A stretch of 64,000 nucleotides of DNA from positions 10,810-74,809 of the forward strand of contig NZ_JAAVAU010000009.1 of assembly GCF_014803895.1 (NCBI RefSeq), in the 5' to 3' direction. The position numbers and the translations under genes were made by a program. This stretch comes from Lactobacillus sp. (GTDB lineage Bacteria > Bacillota > Bacilli > Lactobacillales > Lactobacillaceae). This document shows, piece after piece, positions 33,454 through 42,981 of this stretch (positions are counted from its first letter, which is position 1; every line of letters begins with the position of its first letter). The notes beneath the pieces were generated by a model. It was not told where the DNA came from. It saw only the letters and a program-made list of their open reading frames with translations, and did not search any database.

Positions 33454-35053
33454 AGTCTGTCTCTTGATTAACCTTATTTAATTTTAAAATTTTATCAAAC
33501 ATATCAAGCTCTTCAGGAGAAATTTTATGAGCTACTTCAATTACCGCAACTTTAGAATTTTTGAGTAACGTCTCATGAATAGCTAAAGATAAAGTTGGAT
33601 CTAAAGCACTCGTTGCCTCATCAGCAAGCAAAATTGGTCTCTGTGATAAAAGTGCACGAGCTATTTCAATTCTTTGAATTTGCCCTCCTGATAGACCATT
33701 CCCACCAGTACCAATTTGGCGATCAAGCCCTTCCTTTTTCACTAATTCTTCAAGACCAGCTTCATGAATAACTTCGTATAGCTTCTTATCACTCACCTTA
33801 CGCCCTAACGTAATATTAAACCGTAATGTATCATCAAACATAAATGGTTTCTGATTAACATAGGAAAAATAATCATGTGCCTTCTCCCAATTACCAGTCA
33901 CGTTTTGCCCGTTAATTAAAATCTTACCCTCACTAGGCTTTTTTATTCCTAACATTAAGCGTAACAAGGTTGTTTTTCCCCAGCCACTAGGTGCCATTAA
34001 AAGTACCTTTTCACCTGGCTTAACGTCCATATTAACATCATTAAAAATCTTACGATGATCCGCATGAGTAACATAGGAAAGATTCTCAACCTTTAACTCA
34101 TCAAATTTAACCTTGCGCTCTCTATCTTGATCCATCTCATAAGATAATGCTTTTTTAGTTTTCTCCCACATTGGTACAGTTGATTTTACCTGGTTAAACT
34201 CATTAAAGACCGTCACTACCGGAGTAATAAAGTTTAAAGCTAAATCTACAATCATTACTAATGTACCAACCGCTAACTGACCACGCATCATCATTATTCC
34301 ACCAATGGTACATGGAATAATAAAGCAAAACAATTCAGCGGCAGAATAAATAAGTTCCAATGACCACGCTTGTGTGATATTCATACTCCTCAAAGCATTT
34401 TCCATCCGCTGAGCAGAATTAATAGCGCGATCAATAACATTGAATCTAACATTATATAATTTAGCAGCTTGTGAACCATTTAAAGAATCAGATACATTTT
34501 GCGTGTAATTAGCATTAGTTTGGGCCCATACCTCTGATTTTTTGGTAATAATTTTACTAGTAGCAATCTGAACCAAAGCTGGGGCAATCATGGCTACTAC
34601 AAAAACAACAGTCATTTGCCAAGAATTAATTAAAGCAAAACCTAATGAACCAATAAAAGTTAATGATTGATAAATCATATCTAACTGAGCAGTAACACGA
34701 TTAGTCTCAATTTGTTTTAAATCATTGGTCATTAAAGATAAACCATGTTTAATATCTACTTGACCTTGATCCACCAAATAACGTAAATTAGCACGCTTGA
34801 ATACCATATTTACATCTCTAATAATGGTCATCTTTACACGCTCATAAATAAAATTGCTACACATAAAAAACAATTGACCAATTGCTGCAATTACAGCTAA
34901 CTTAATCAAACGCATAATATCATGTGAACCTGAAGAAGCAATATTCAACATCAACTTAATCATATAAGCTACGAATAAAATATTGCAAGCCTTAATGATT
35001 GATAACAACGTAAACAAGGCTACTTGGCCTTTTTGCGCATATTTGAGACTCAT
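33452..35053 (-). CDS. ABC exporter (fused permease and ATPase)
   Basis: 533 residues, short for a half-exporter. Six membrane helices cover about 10-290; the NBD has Walker A APSGWGKTT, signature LSGGQIQR, Walker B PILLADEATSALD and H-loop VAHK. The sequence resembles lactococcal and streptococcal peptide/drug exporters without a peptidase domain. It is last in a compact minus-strand run after the TSUP, macrodomain, membrane and basic-protein genes (25-bp gap to TSUP). No partner half-transporter is present, so it may be a homodimer. Substrate unknown. Confidence 0.82.
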   Translation of the reverse strand: MSLKYAQKGQVALFTLLSIIKACNILFVAYMIKLMLNIASSGSHDIMRLIKLAVIAAIGQLFFMCSNFIYERVKMTIIRDVNMVFKRANLRYLVDQGQVDIKHGLSLMTNDLKQIETNRVTAQLDMIYQSLTFIGSLGFALINSWQMTVVFVVAMIAPALVQIATSKIITKKSEVWAQTNANYTQNVSDSLNGSQAAKLYNVRFNVIDRAINSAQRMENALRSMNITQAWSLELIYSAAELFCFIIPCTIGGIMMMRGQLAVGTLVMIVDLALNFITPVVTVFNEFNQVKSTVPMWEKTKKALSYEMDQDRERKVKFDELKVENLSYVTHADHRKIFNDVNMDVKPGEKVLLMAPSGWGKTTLLRLMLGIKKPSEGKILINGQNVTGNWEKAHDYFSYVNQKPFMFDDTLRFNITLGRKVSDKKLYEVIHEAGLEELVKKEGLDRQIGTGGNGLSGGQIQRIEIARALLSQRPILLADEATSALDPTLSLAIHETLLKNSKVAVIEVAHKISPEELDMFDKILKLNKVNQETD

Positions 35054-35078
35054 TCAGTCCTCCTCATTGACACTTAGT

Positions 35079-35843
35079 TTAACGATATGCAGTGTAAGCA
35101 AAATAACCAGCTTGGATTAAAGCCAAAATAGCAATAGTAATACGAATAACTTTTACCGGAATATGTCTAATAATCTTTGGCCCTAAAAAGCTACCTACTA
35201 ATACGCCAACTGCCATTGGAACTGCAGCAGACCAATAAATTTTTTCAGTAAACATATAGATAATCAGAGCTACCAAGCTAGATAAACCACCAATTAAATT
35301 TTTCATAGCATTAACTGTCAAAAAATCATCATCAGTAATAAAGTTTAAAATTACTAGCATTAAAACACCGCTAGCTGCCCCAAAATATCCAGCATAAACT
35401 CCTACCACAAGCATACTTAATAAAGCTACTACCTTAATCCAACTCTTGGAATCATCATCCTGAACAGCTAAATTAATTTTTCCACTAAATAAAATTGTTA
35501 TTCCTGAAAAAGCTATACAGAAGGGGACAATTTTTTCAAAAACTTTTCCTGGGAAATTAATCAACAGTAAACATCCCAAAGCTGTTCCAATAACTGTAAA
35601 TATTGAATAAAACCAAACTTGTTTCCAATGACCAGATAGTTCTTTCAAAGAAGCTACAGTTGAACCAACACCACCCCAAATTAAAGCCGCATCATTAGTA
35701 GTATTGGCATACACTGGGGGTATTCCAACTGACAGCAAGAATGGATAAGTTGCCAAAGACGCCATGCTCGCAATTGTTGAAAGTAGCCCACCGAGTACTC
35801 CACCAAATAATAAATAAATAAAAAGCCAAACTTTCATCAACAT
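35079..35843 (-). CDS. TSUP family anion permease (TauE/SafE)
   Basis: 254 residues with about eight membrane helices and internal two-fold similarity typical of TauE/SafE proteins. The motifs GGVLGGLLSTIASMASLATYP near the start and GAASGVLMLVILNF and GSFLGPKI later are family-like. Members move sulfite, sulfonates or other anions. AAGGATGAG lies upstream; two in-frame ATG codons are possible starts. It follows the macrodomain gene by 13 bp. Confidence 0.83.
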   Translation of the reverse strand: MLMKVWLFIYLLFGGVLGGLLSTIASMASLATYPFLLSVGIPPVYANTTNDAALIWGGVGSTVASLKELSGHWKQVWFYSIFTVIGTALGCLLLINFPGKVFEKIVPFCIAFSGITILFSGKINLAVQDDDSKSWIKVVALLSMLVVGVYAGYFGAASGVLMLVILNFITDDDFLTVNAMKNLIGGLSSLVALIIYMFTEKIYWSAAVPMAVGVLVGSFLGPKIIRHIPVKVIRITIAILALIQAGYFAYTAYR

Positions 35844-35856
35844 CTCATCCTTATAA

Positions 35857-36360
35857 TTAATCTAATATTTCTTGATATATTATTTTATTTGTATCATCAA
35901 AAACACAAAAAATAACTTCCATCTGACTTTTATGATCAATTAACCATTTTTTAACCGTTTTAATTGCTACCGTAGCTGCCTCTTTTTTAGGATAACCATA
36001 TACCCCAGTTGAAATACAAGAAAATGCGATACTTTTACAATTATAATTTTGAGCTAACTCTAAACTATTACTGTAACAAGCTGCTAATAGTTTTTTATTT
36101 TCAGTCGGAGAATGAAAGCGATAAATTGGGCCCACCGTATGAATAATATATTTGGCACAAAGCTTATAGCCCTTAGTAATTTTTGCTTCGCCAGTATCAC
36201 ATCCATTCAGGGGCTTACACTCTTTCAATAATTCTGGCCCCGCAGCGGCGTGAATTGCTCCATCAACACCGCCACCACCGAGTAAGGTTTTATTAGCAGC
36301 ATTAACAATAGCATCAACTTTCAAATTAGTTATATCATCTTGTACTACTTTCAATGTCAT
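35857..36360 (-). CDS. Macrodomain ADP-ribose hydrolase (YmdB/MacroD type)
   Basis: 167 residues, a stand-alone macrodomain. It carries [19 protein letters not shown] (about 16-34) with the active-site Asn and Gly-rich loop, [14 protein letters not shown], and STGVYGYP (near 118-125), which holds the substrate-loop residues of MacroD enzymes. It should remove ADP-ribose from proteins or deacetylate O-acetyl-ADP-ribose. No NAD-consuming partner such as a sirtuin or ART is encoded nearby. It is third in a five-gene run. Confidence 0.92.
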   Translation of the reverse strand: MTLKVVQDDITNLKVDAIVNAANKTLLGGGGVDGAIHAAAGPELLKECKPLNGCDTGEAKITKGYKLCAKYIIHTVGPIYRFHSPTENKKLLAACYSNSLELAQNYNCKSIAFSCISTGVYGYPKKEAATVAIKTVKKWLIDHKSQMEVIFCVFDDTNKIIYQEILD

Positions 36361-36375
36361 TTTAACTACTTCTTT

Positions 36376-36786
36376 TTAAGAAAAACAAATTACAACAATT
36401 ACTATTAAAAATTCTAAAACTAGACTAATAATTGACTTATATTTAAAATTAGTAAATCTTAAGAGATAGATACTCAAATAATAGACAATAAAAAAACCAA
36501 TCGCTTCTATCATCAAGTAACCATGAAAGAAAGGTACATAAATAATCATAAAGATAGTGACAAGTATTGCCAGCAAAATCGCAATTAAGAACACTATCTT
36601 TTTAGTCTGACGCCAAATAAAAAGACTAGCAATTAGATAAATTACTGCGGTAATTATAAATAAAGAAATACGCCAAGAATTTAAACCATTAGTTAATGGG
36701 TTAGCAGCGTATACACAATATATTACTGCAATAAATATTCCAAAAATAGTTGTAATAATTTTACCTAAACGATTTAACTGTTCCAT
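36376..36786 (-). CDS. Four-helix membrane protein of unknown function
   Basis: 136 residues with four predicted helices (about 10-28, 37-56, 64-84 and 88-130 with a break), almost no charged loops, and the N-terminus MEQLNRLGKIITTIFG. I cannot place it in a family. Its start directly abuts the stop of the basic-protein gene, so the two are surely cotranscribed; the macrodomain gene follows 15 bp later. Confidence 0.6.
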   Translation of the reverse strand: MEQLNRLGKIITTIFGIFIAVIYCVYAANPLTNGLNSWRISLFIITAVIYLIASLFIWRQTKKIVFLIAILLAILVTIFMIIYVPFFHGYLMIEAIGFFIVYYLSIYLLRFTNFKYKSIISLVLEFLIVIVVICFS

Positions 36787-37227
36787 CTAAACTACCTTTC
36801 TTGCCGCGAGTTTTTTACGTCGCGCACGTGAGATTTTTTGCCACTTTTTTAACGCATGCTTAATCCGTAGGCGATTAAACCAATCATAATCATGCTTTAA
36901 ATAATTATAAGCATCACTTAAATCATCCAAATGCTTGGGTGTTATAAATTGATTCCTCGTCCAATGCCAATCAGAAACGCGTTTATTCTTAATCCTTACC
37001 TTTACAACTCGGCCGACAGTCAATAAAGCATAATTATGCACATACTTACTACGGGCAATAGTTAGGTATTTACCATTTAATGTATTACGCCAAAAATGAT
37101 TATGACAGACATTCTTTTCCCACAAAAGCGCCTTCTTTAAAACCTTGCTAACGCAATACCATTCTCTTTTTCCATTAGGTAACTCAACCAATACCCAAAT
37201 ATATTGGCCAGGTCTATGCACCGACAT
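36787..37227 (-). CDS. Basic, tryptophan-rich hypothetical protein
   Basis: 146 residues, strongly basic, with about eight Trp and many Lys/Arg, the C-terminus (KKWQKISRARRKKLAARK) especially so. No membrane helix, signal peptide or known motif. The first 75 residues may form a small beta barrel (YIWVLVELPNGKREWYCVS, TVGRVVKVRIKNKRV). Nucleic-acid binding is conceivable but unproven. AAGGGGAG precedes the ATG. It leads the five-gene minus-strand run ending with the ABC exporter. Confidence 0.6.
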   Translation of the reverse strand: MSVHRPGQYIWVLVELPNGKREWYCVSKVLKKALLWEKNVCHNHFWRNTLNGKYLTIARSKYVHNYALLTVGRVVKVRIKNKRVSDWHWTRNQFITPKHLDDLSDAYNYLKHDYDWFNRLRIKHALKKWQKISRARRKKLAARKVV

Positions 37228-37398
37228 AGTAACTCCCCTTACTCTAATTTATCCTAAACGAAAAATTATATTACTATGTTACCATTTAGTCAGAAAAAAA
37301 CTGGTAAATTTTATTACAATTATCCAATTTATTGTGCTTTAGTTTTTCTTAAAATGAAAATACTAAATTCATATATAAGTTATTCGATTTTTATATGA

Positions 37399-37457
37399 AA
37401 AATCCCACTAAGAGATTAATTCAAACTTTTATATTTGAATTATCTATCTTAGTGGGA
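37399..37457 (-). terminator. Long-hairpin terminator after pgmB
   Basis: TCCCACTAAGA (37403-37413) mirrors TCTTAGTGGGA (37447-37457), and inner arms ATTCAAA/TTTGAAT extend the stem after a small mismatch. On the minus strand TTTTT follows. The long stem is unusual next to the other short terminators here. Confidence 0.82.
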
Positions 37458-37479
37458 CCATTAAAAGCAAAAATATATT

Positions 37480-38145
37480 TTATTTATTCAAATTTTTAGC
37501 TAACGCATCAAGTGTTAACTTGTCGGTGTCATCAAACTTGACATCAGCATTTTTAAGACTATCGCCGATTCCAATTGAAATTTCACCAGCACGATTAATT
37601 GAGTCAACACCCGATTGAGCATCTTCAATACCTGCTACATGTTCAGGAGTCAAATTCATTATTTCAGCAGCTTGTAAATAAATTTCTGGATCCGGCTTTC
37701 CTTTCTTTAACTTAGCTGGATCAACTCTACCTTCAAAGTAATCTTCTAGCTCTAGATACTTAAGAATTGTTGGACCATTCTTAGAAGCAGAAGCTAAAGC
37801 TAGATGATAGCCCTTAGACTTAGCATCATCTAAGAATTTTTTCATCCCTGGCAAAATATCATTTGGAGTTAATGTTTTTACCAATTCAAGATAATTATCA
37901 TTTTTCTCTTTAGCCAACTTTTCTTTTTCTTCTTGGGTATAGTCATTTTCATGACCGCCTGCTTTTAAAATGAGTTCCAAAGAATCCATTCTGCTTACAC
38001 CACGCAAACTATCAGCTAGCTCTTCAGTCCATTTTGTACCTACCTTATCTGCAACTTGGTGCCAAGCTTGCCCATGAAATTTTGCAGTATCGGCAATCAC
38101 GCCATCTAAATCAATTGCAAAACCTTGAATATCAGTAAAAGCCAT
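37480..38145 (-). CDS. pgmB: Beta-phosphoglucomutase
   Basis: 221 residues from ATG at 38145, behind GGAGGAAATT. HAD-family: nucleophile D12 and acid/base D14 in AIDLDGVIADTA, cap-domain residues, the Ser motif LALASASKNG, the Lys near KKGKPDPE, and GIEDAQSGVDS. It changes beta-glucose 1-phosphate, made by maltose phosphorylase, into glucose 6-phosphate. It follows mapA by 12 bp. Length is right for the family. Confidence 0.95.
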   Translation of the reverse strand: MAFTDIQGFAIDLDGVIADTAKFHGQAWHQVADKVGTKWTEELADSLRGVSRMDSLELILKAGGHENDYTQEEKEKLAKEKNDNYLELVKTLTPNDILPGMKKFLDDAKSKGYHLALASASKNGPTILKYLELEDYFEGRVDPAKLKKGKPDPEIYLQAAEIMNLTPEHVAGIEDAQSGVDSINRAGEISIGIGDSLKNADVKFDDTDKLTLDALAKNLNK

Positions 38146-38157
38146 AATTTCCTCCAA

Positions 38158-40410
38158 TTATTTTAATTCAAGTTTTTTACCATTTAAGTCAATAGTTAAT
38201 GGTTCTCCTGAGATTAACTCAATATGAGTACCCTTCTTATCTACTGTTACTTCCAAAACACGACCGCGGAATGCTTGACGGAATTTATATGAATCCCACT
38301 TCTTCGGAAGGAATGGTGCATAGTGAAGTTCACCATTTCTTACTCTCATTCCAGCAAATCCTTGAACAATATCAAGCCAGCTCCCAGTCATAGAAGTAAT
38401 ATGTAGGCCATCTTCAGTATCATTATTATAGTTATCTAAGTCAAGGCGAGCTGCTCTCTCATATAATTCAACAGCTTTATCGTGATAACCAATATCGGAA
38501 GCAATGATTGAGTACACTGAGGCAGATAAACTTGATTCATGAACAGTAAATTGTTCATAGAAGTCAAAGTTATTCTTCTTTTCTTCTTGAGTAAAGTCAT
38601 CAATAAAGTCCCAGAGTCCTTGAATAACATCCCCTTGCTTAACATAAGGTGAACGTAAGATTCTATCCCATGACCAATTTTGGTTAAGTGGTAATTGATC
38701 ACTTGGAATTTCAGAAACTGGTTTTAATTCCTTATCCAAGAAACCATCATTTTCTGGGAAAATATTCTTTTCTTTGTCATATGGAAGATACATATTGTCT
38801 GCAATACCCTTCCAACGACGCTTCTCATCCTCTGAGACATTTAACTTCTTAGCAGTTTCTGCATCTACTTCATCCAAAACTTCTAGGGTGTATCTTAAAG
38901 TCCATTGGCACAGTAAGTTAGTGTACCAGTCGTTATTAACATTATTATCATATTCATCTGGACCAGTAACAGCATGAAGCATGTACTTATTCTTTCTCTG
39001 TGAATAGTGAACACGATCAGCCCAGAAACGAGAAATTTCAGTTAAAACCTTGGCTCCCTCGTGAAGGACATAACTTTTATCACCAGTATAGTTAGTATAA
39101 AGATAAATTGCATAAGCAATATCACCGTTACGGTGAATTTCCTCAAAAGTAATTTCCCATTCATTATGACATTCAATACCATTAAAAGTTACCATTGGGA
39201 AAAGTGCACCCTTTAAGCCCTGTTGTTGAGCATTAATATAAGCTCCTGGTAATTGCTTATAACGATACATTAAAAGATTTCTGGCAATTTTTGGATCCCC
39301 AACACCTAGATAAACTGGCACACAATAAGCTTCAGTATCCCAATAAGTTGCACCACCATACTTTTCACCAGTAAAGCCCTTAGGACTAATATTCAAGCGA
39401 TAATCATCACCATAGTATGTAGAGAATAATTGGAAGAGGTTAAATCTAATACCTTGTTGAGCTTCTTCATCACCAGCAATTTCAATGTCAGATTTATCCC
39501 ACCGTGTCTGCCATTCAGAGATATGAGGTTCCAAAAGTTCATCAAATTTTTGTGCATCAACAGTTGTCATTAAATCGTCTAATCTTTGATCGATTTTTTC
39601 TTGAGTATCAAAGTCACGTGAAGTTACAACTAAACTACGCTTTTCAAAGGTTATTTCTTCGTCAGCTGCAATTTCTCCAGAAAAAACATTTCTAACATCT
39701 TTTTCTCCAACTGCATCATTAATATGACTCAAATTTGTTTTGACACTAGTACGCATTCCTACCATAAATTGCGGAACACCAAAATCATTTTCCTTAGTTT
39801 GGGACATAATTTCTGCATGAGTGTCTGCTGCACTTTTAGCTAAAATATTCCAAAATTGTTCATCATAATTGGCATCTTCATTATAAACATCAGCATCAAT
39901 GATATTACTAATTTCAATTTTTACTGGAGAATTTGATAAGTTCTTAACAATAACTCTTTGACCAACTAATTCTTTCTGAACTATACTTGCAAAACGTTCA
40001 AAGGTAAATTTAAGCTTTGCTCCACCAATTTCAACGTTAAACTTACGAGTAAAGACACCACGCTTTAAATCTAAATCTAACTTGAATTTTTCTGGAGTTT
40101 GCTTAGCTAAATCAAGTTGTTCTCCATTAACTTTGATAAGCATTTTAATAAAGTTTACAGCATTAATCATCTTACCAAAATATTGTGGATATCCGTTTTT
40201 CCACCAACCTACACGAGTTTTATCTGGGTACCACACACCACCAAGATATACTCCTTCTAAGGTATCACCAGAGTAACCCTCTTCAAAAAATCCACGCATA
40301 CCTAGATTCTCATTGGCAATACTAGTCATAGACTCTTGAAGACGCTTATCTTTAGGAGCCCATTTTTCTGTATCAACATTCCATGGAGCAACATTAAAAG
40401 TACGTTTCAT
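38158..40410 (-). CDS. mapA: Maltose phosphorylase (GH65)
   Basis: 750 residues. GH65 inverting phosphorylase that splits maltose with phosphate to beta-glucose 1-phosphate and glucose. The general acid is E486 in TGPDEYDNN (E487 in the L. brevis enzyme); the (alpha/alpha)6 barrel, with TYWDTEAYCVPVYL (about 355-370) and HNEWEITFEEIHRNGD, is complete. Trehalose or kojibiose specificity is possible from sequence alone, but malR/malT and pgmB neighbours favour maltose. It follows malT by about 20 bp. Confidence 0.9.
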   Translation of the reverse strand: MKRTFNVAPWNVDTEKWAPKDKRLQESMTSIANENLGMRGFFEEGYSGDTLEGVYLGGVWYPDKTRVGWWKNGYPQYFGKMINAVNFIKMLIKVNGEQLDLAKQTPEKFKLDLDLKRGVFTRKFNVEIGGAKLKFTFERFASIVQKELVGQRVIVKNLSNSPVKIEISNIIDADVYNEDANYDEQFWNILAKSAADTHAEIMSQTKENDFGVPQFMVGMRTSVKTNLSHINDAVGEKDVRNVFSGEIAADEEITFEKRSLVVTSRDFDTQEKIDQRLDDLMTTVDAQKFDELLEPHISEWQTRWDKSDIEIAGDEEAQQGIRFNLFQLFSTYYGDDYRLNISPKGFTGEKYGGATYWDTEAYCVPVYLGVGDPKIARNLLMYRYKQLPGAYINAQQQGLKGALFPMVTFNGIECHNEWEITFEEIHRNGDIAYAIYLYTNYTGDKSYVLHEGAKVLTEISRFWADRVHYSQRKNKYMLHAVTGPDEYDNNVNNDWYTNLLCQWTLRYTLEVLDEVDAETAKKLNVSEDEKRRWKGIADNMYLPYDKEKNIFPENDGFLDKELKPVSEIPSDQLPLNQNWSWDRILRSPYVKQGDVIQGLWDFIDDFTQEEKKNNFDFYEQFTVHESSLSASVYSIIASDIGYHDKAVELYERAARLDLDNYNNDTEDGLHITSMTGSWLDIVQGFAGMRVRNGELHYAPFLPKKWDSYKFRQAFRGRVLEVTVDKKGTHIELISGEPLTIDLNGKKLELK

Positions 40411-40431
40411 AATATAATCCTCTTTTCTTCG

Positions 40432-41781
40432 TTAATTAACGTAAGTTTCTTTAATTCCGTTAACAGAAATTGCACCTAATACTAACACGATTCCTGCAAA
40501 AATGAACATATTTACTTGTGAATTTCCTAATAATGGGAATAAAACAAAGCTTAATAATGAAGCAACAATTTGTGGAAGACAAATTGACCCATTAAATAAT
40601 CCTAAGTAAGTTCCCATGTGTTTACCTGATAAAGCATTTGTCACAATAGTTAATGGATAAGTACTCATCCCAGCCCAAGCAATACCAATTAAAATAAATG
40701 AAACAATTAGTAACCATTGGCTATGAATAAAGAATACTGAAATAAATCCTAATCCACCAAGTAATAAGCTTCCAGCATAACCTAATTTATGATGATTATT
40801 TGGTACCTTTGCTAAAACATATGACCAAACAACAGCGGCAATAGATTGAACAGCTGATAAAACCCCATACCAATTACCAGCAGCTTGATAACCAGCAGAA
40901 GAAGGATTAATGGTGTGCCATACATTTTGAGAAATTGCACCCGGAGCATAAGTCCAAAGATATTGGAAAGCAAACCAACAAAAGAATTGCACTACAGCTA
41001 CTGTCCAAAATGCTTTTGGAGCTTCTTTTAGAAGTTGAATCCAATTTCCACCTTCTTTATTATCTTCTTCGCTTATACCATGATACATAGCATAAGTTTT
41101 TGGATCATATTCATCAACCTTAAACACCGTAAATAAACTAGTTATTACTAAAATTGCAGCTCCTACATAAAAAGCAATAACTACCGATTGTGGAACCACA
41201 CCTTTAGCAGCAGTGTTTGGAACCCCAAAAATAGTAAGCAAAAATGGAAAGATTGCAGCTAAAACTGCTCCAGTATTTGATAAGAAGCTCTGAATCCCAT
41301 ATGCATAACTTTTTTGGTCATCATTAACCATATCTCCAACCATCATCTTAAAAGGTTGCATTGCAACATTAGAAGATAAATCTAGGAAAGCAATTGTAAT
41401 AGCCCCAAACCATAATGCAGCTAGAGATCCATAACCAAAGCCAAAACTACCTGCATTTGGTAACAAAAGCATTACAATCACAGCTACAATCATCCCAAGC
41501 AATAGATAAGGGAGACGGCGTCCACCTAACTTAGGAAGCCAGGTTCTATCTGAATAATATCCAATAATGGGTTGAACTAATAAACCAGCCAAAGGTGGTA
41601 AAATAAAAAACCAACCTAAGTTATTCGGATCCGCACCAATGGTTTGGAAAATACGACTCATTTGTGAACTTTGTAAAGTAAAAGCTGTCTGAACTCCCAA
41701 AAAGCCAAAATTTATCATCCAAATTGTACTTTTTGGTAAAGTAGGCAAGCCAATACTTGTTTTATTTTCTTGACTCATCAT
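40432..41781 (-). CDS. malT: Maltose/oligosaccharide MFS transporter
   Basis: About 450 residues with twelve membrane helices. The loop GYYSDRTWLPKLGGRRLPYLL after helix 2 is typical of sugar:cation symporters of the SLC45/MalT-like group. It likely brings maltose in unphosphorylated, as maltose phosphorylase needs. Several ATG codons cluster at the start; 41781 is six bases after AAAGGA, though 41778 is about as good. Promoter, MalR operator and cre site lie in the 110 bp upstream. Confidence 0.85.
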   Translation of the reverse strand: MMSQENKTSIGLPTLPKSTIWMINFGFLGVQTAFTLQSSQMSRIFQTIGADPNNLGWFFILPPLAGLLVQPIIGYYSDRTWLPKLGGRRLPYLLLGMIVAVIVMLLLPNAGSFGFGYGSLAALWFGAITIAFLDLSSNVAMQPFKMMVGDMVNDDQKSYAYGIQSFLSNTGAVLAAIFPFLLTIFGVPNTAAKGVVPQSVVIAFYVGAAILVITSLFTVFKVDEYDPKTYAMYHGISEEDNKEGGNWIQLLKEAPKAFWTVAVVQFFCWFAFQYLWTYAPGAISQNVWHTINPSSAGYQAAGNWYGVLSAVQSIAAVVWSYVLAKVPNNHHKLGYAGSLLLGGLGFISVFFIHSQWLLIVSFILIGIAWAGMSTYPLTIVTNALSGKHMGTYLGLFNGSICLPQIVASLLSFVLFPLLGNSQVNMFIFAGIVLVLGAISVNGIKETYVN

Positions 41782-41805
41782 TAACATTCCTTTATTTTTA
41801 CTCTA

Positions 41806-41872
41806 AAAAGCGCTTTCATATTTCTATATTTCTTACTGTAGCACCTATCCAAGTTTTATGCAACCGTTTGCA
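41806..41872 (-). promoter_or_regulatory. malT promoter with MalR operator and cre
   Basis: On the minus strand: operator TGCAAACGGTTGCA (41859-41872), a LacI-type near-palindrome like known MalR sites; -35 TTGGAT (41847-41852), 18-bp spacer, -10 TATAGA (41823-41828); then ATGAAAGCGCTTTT (41806-41819), a good cre, just downstream of the start point, where CcpA would block elongation. Confidence 0.75.
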
Positions 41873-41879
41873 CAAAAAT

Positions 41880-41911
41880 AAATAAAAAAGATTGACTTTT
41901 CAGTCAATCTT
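41880..41911 (-). terminator. Terminator that includes the malR stop codon
   Basis: AAGATTGAC-TGAAAA-GTCAATCTT followed by TTTTATTTATTTTT on the minus strand. The first arm encodes the last malR codons (Lys-Ile-Asp) and the loop holds the TGA stop, so a ribosome finishing malR would cover the stem. Confidence 0.85.
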
Positions 41912-42826
41912 ATAAGGAATAATTTTACTTTTTAATTGAGAAAATAAAACTTTAACTGCCTCTTTTCCTAATTTTTTAGGCTGTAAATCTACCTGTAAAG
42001 TCTCTCCAATGAGCATCCCTAGCAGCTTACTATTATTAAAACAGATTACAGGATATTCCTTATCATTTTTCAATGTATGCAGATATTGTAAATATAAAAT
42101 ATCATCAGAAAAGATTAATCCATCAATGCTAGAATTATTCTTCAAATAATTATTTAGAGTATCTTCATCAAGATTTAAAGTAATAATTTCAGGCCTGATT
42201 CCCTTTTTTACCATAAATTTCTGATAACCTTTTTCTCTATCAATTTCATAAGACCAACGATTACCAGATTCGATAAAAGCGGGATGCTTTATTTGCGTAT
42301 TCTTCCACAAATATTCTGTTGCAGAAAATCCAGCAGCTACATTATCATTATCAACAAATTTATATTTATTAGAAGAACCAATTATTACAAAATTTAATTT
42401 TTTCTCAGCTAAGTACTCTATAATGGGATCATTTTGTTGCGAGTAAAAAATCACAAAGTTGTGAACTTTAGACTGTTTCACCATTGATTGGACTTGTTTT
42501 AATAATTGTTCTTGGCTAGGTGCAATAGCCACCAACATTTCGTAGCTCTTTTGTTGTAATTCACTACTAATTCCTCGCATTAAATCAATATGAAAAGGAT
42601 TAGCTGGAGCAGATTCACCAGTCACTGGAAAAACAATTCCAACCATATTTGCTTCACCTAAAGTTAAATTTCTACCAGCATAATCTGGTTGATACTCCAT
42701 CTGAGAAGCAATTTTTCTAACTTTCTCTTTAGTCTTCTCACTAATTCTCGGATTATTATTTAAGGCTCTTGAAGCCGTTGATGGTGAAACACCTGCTTTT
42801 TTGGCAATATCTCTAATAGTGTACAT
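41900..42826 (-). CDS. malR: LacI-family maltose operon repressor
   Basis: 308 residues from ATG at 42826, behind AGAAAG; in-frame codons further upstream lack a site and miss the family start. The LacI helix-turn-helix MYTIRDIAKKAGVSPSTASRALN opens the protein, followed by a periplasmic-binding-protein-like effector domain. It precedes malT-mapA-pgmB. A matching operator lies before malT. Effector probably maltose; not shown by sequence. Confidence 0.9.
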   Translation of the reverse strand: MYTIRDIAKKAGVSPSTASRALNNNPRISEKTKEKVRKIASQMEYQPDYAGRNLTLGEANMVGIVFPVTGESAPANPFHIDLMRGISSELQQKSYEMLVAIAPSQEQLLKQVQSMVKQSKVHNFVIFYSQQNDPIIEYLAEKKLNFVIIGSSNKYKFVDNDNVAAGFSATEYLWKNTQIKHPAFIESGNRWSYEIDREKGYQKFMVKKGIRPEIITLNLDEDTLNNYLKNNSSIDGLIFSDDILYLQYLHTLKNDKEYPVICFNNSKLLGMLIGETLQVDLQPKKLGKEAVKVLFSQLKSKIIPYKID

Positions 42827-42981
42827 TTTGACCACTTTCTGCTTATTAACTACCAACTACTAAAATAGCTGACTTACAGACTTAAAAATTATCAACAAAT
42901 CATTATAACAATAACTTATTTATAATTATCTAGCCAATACTTTAGAGATTTTTTAGCTCACCAAAACAGAGTAATAATAAT

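Noticed and set aside
37228..37398. Inverted repeats TTACCA/TGGTAA and TTCATATA/TATATGAA as regulatory sites
   Set aside because: Short, AT-rich and imperfectly placed; no partner regulator or clear promoter relation.
38199..40276. Open frames of 60-90 codons on the other frames of mapA and other large genes
   Set aside because: They lie wholly within well-supported genes, have no ribosome sites and encode no recognisable sequence.
42857..42981. MalR or cre site before malR
   Set aside because: Only an extended -10 like TGTTATAAT is visible; no TGCAANCGNTTGCA or cre match was found.
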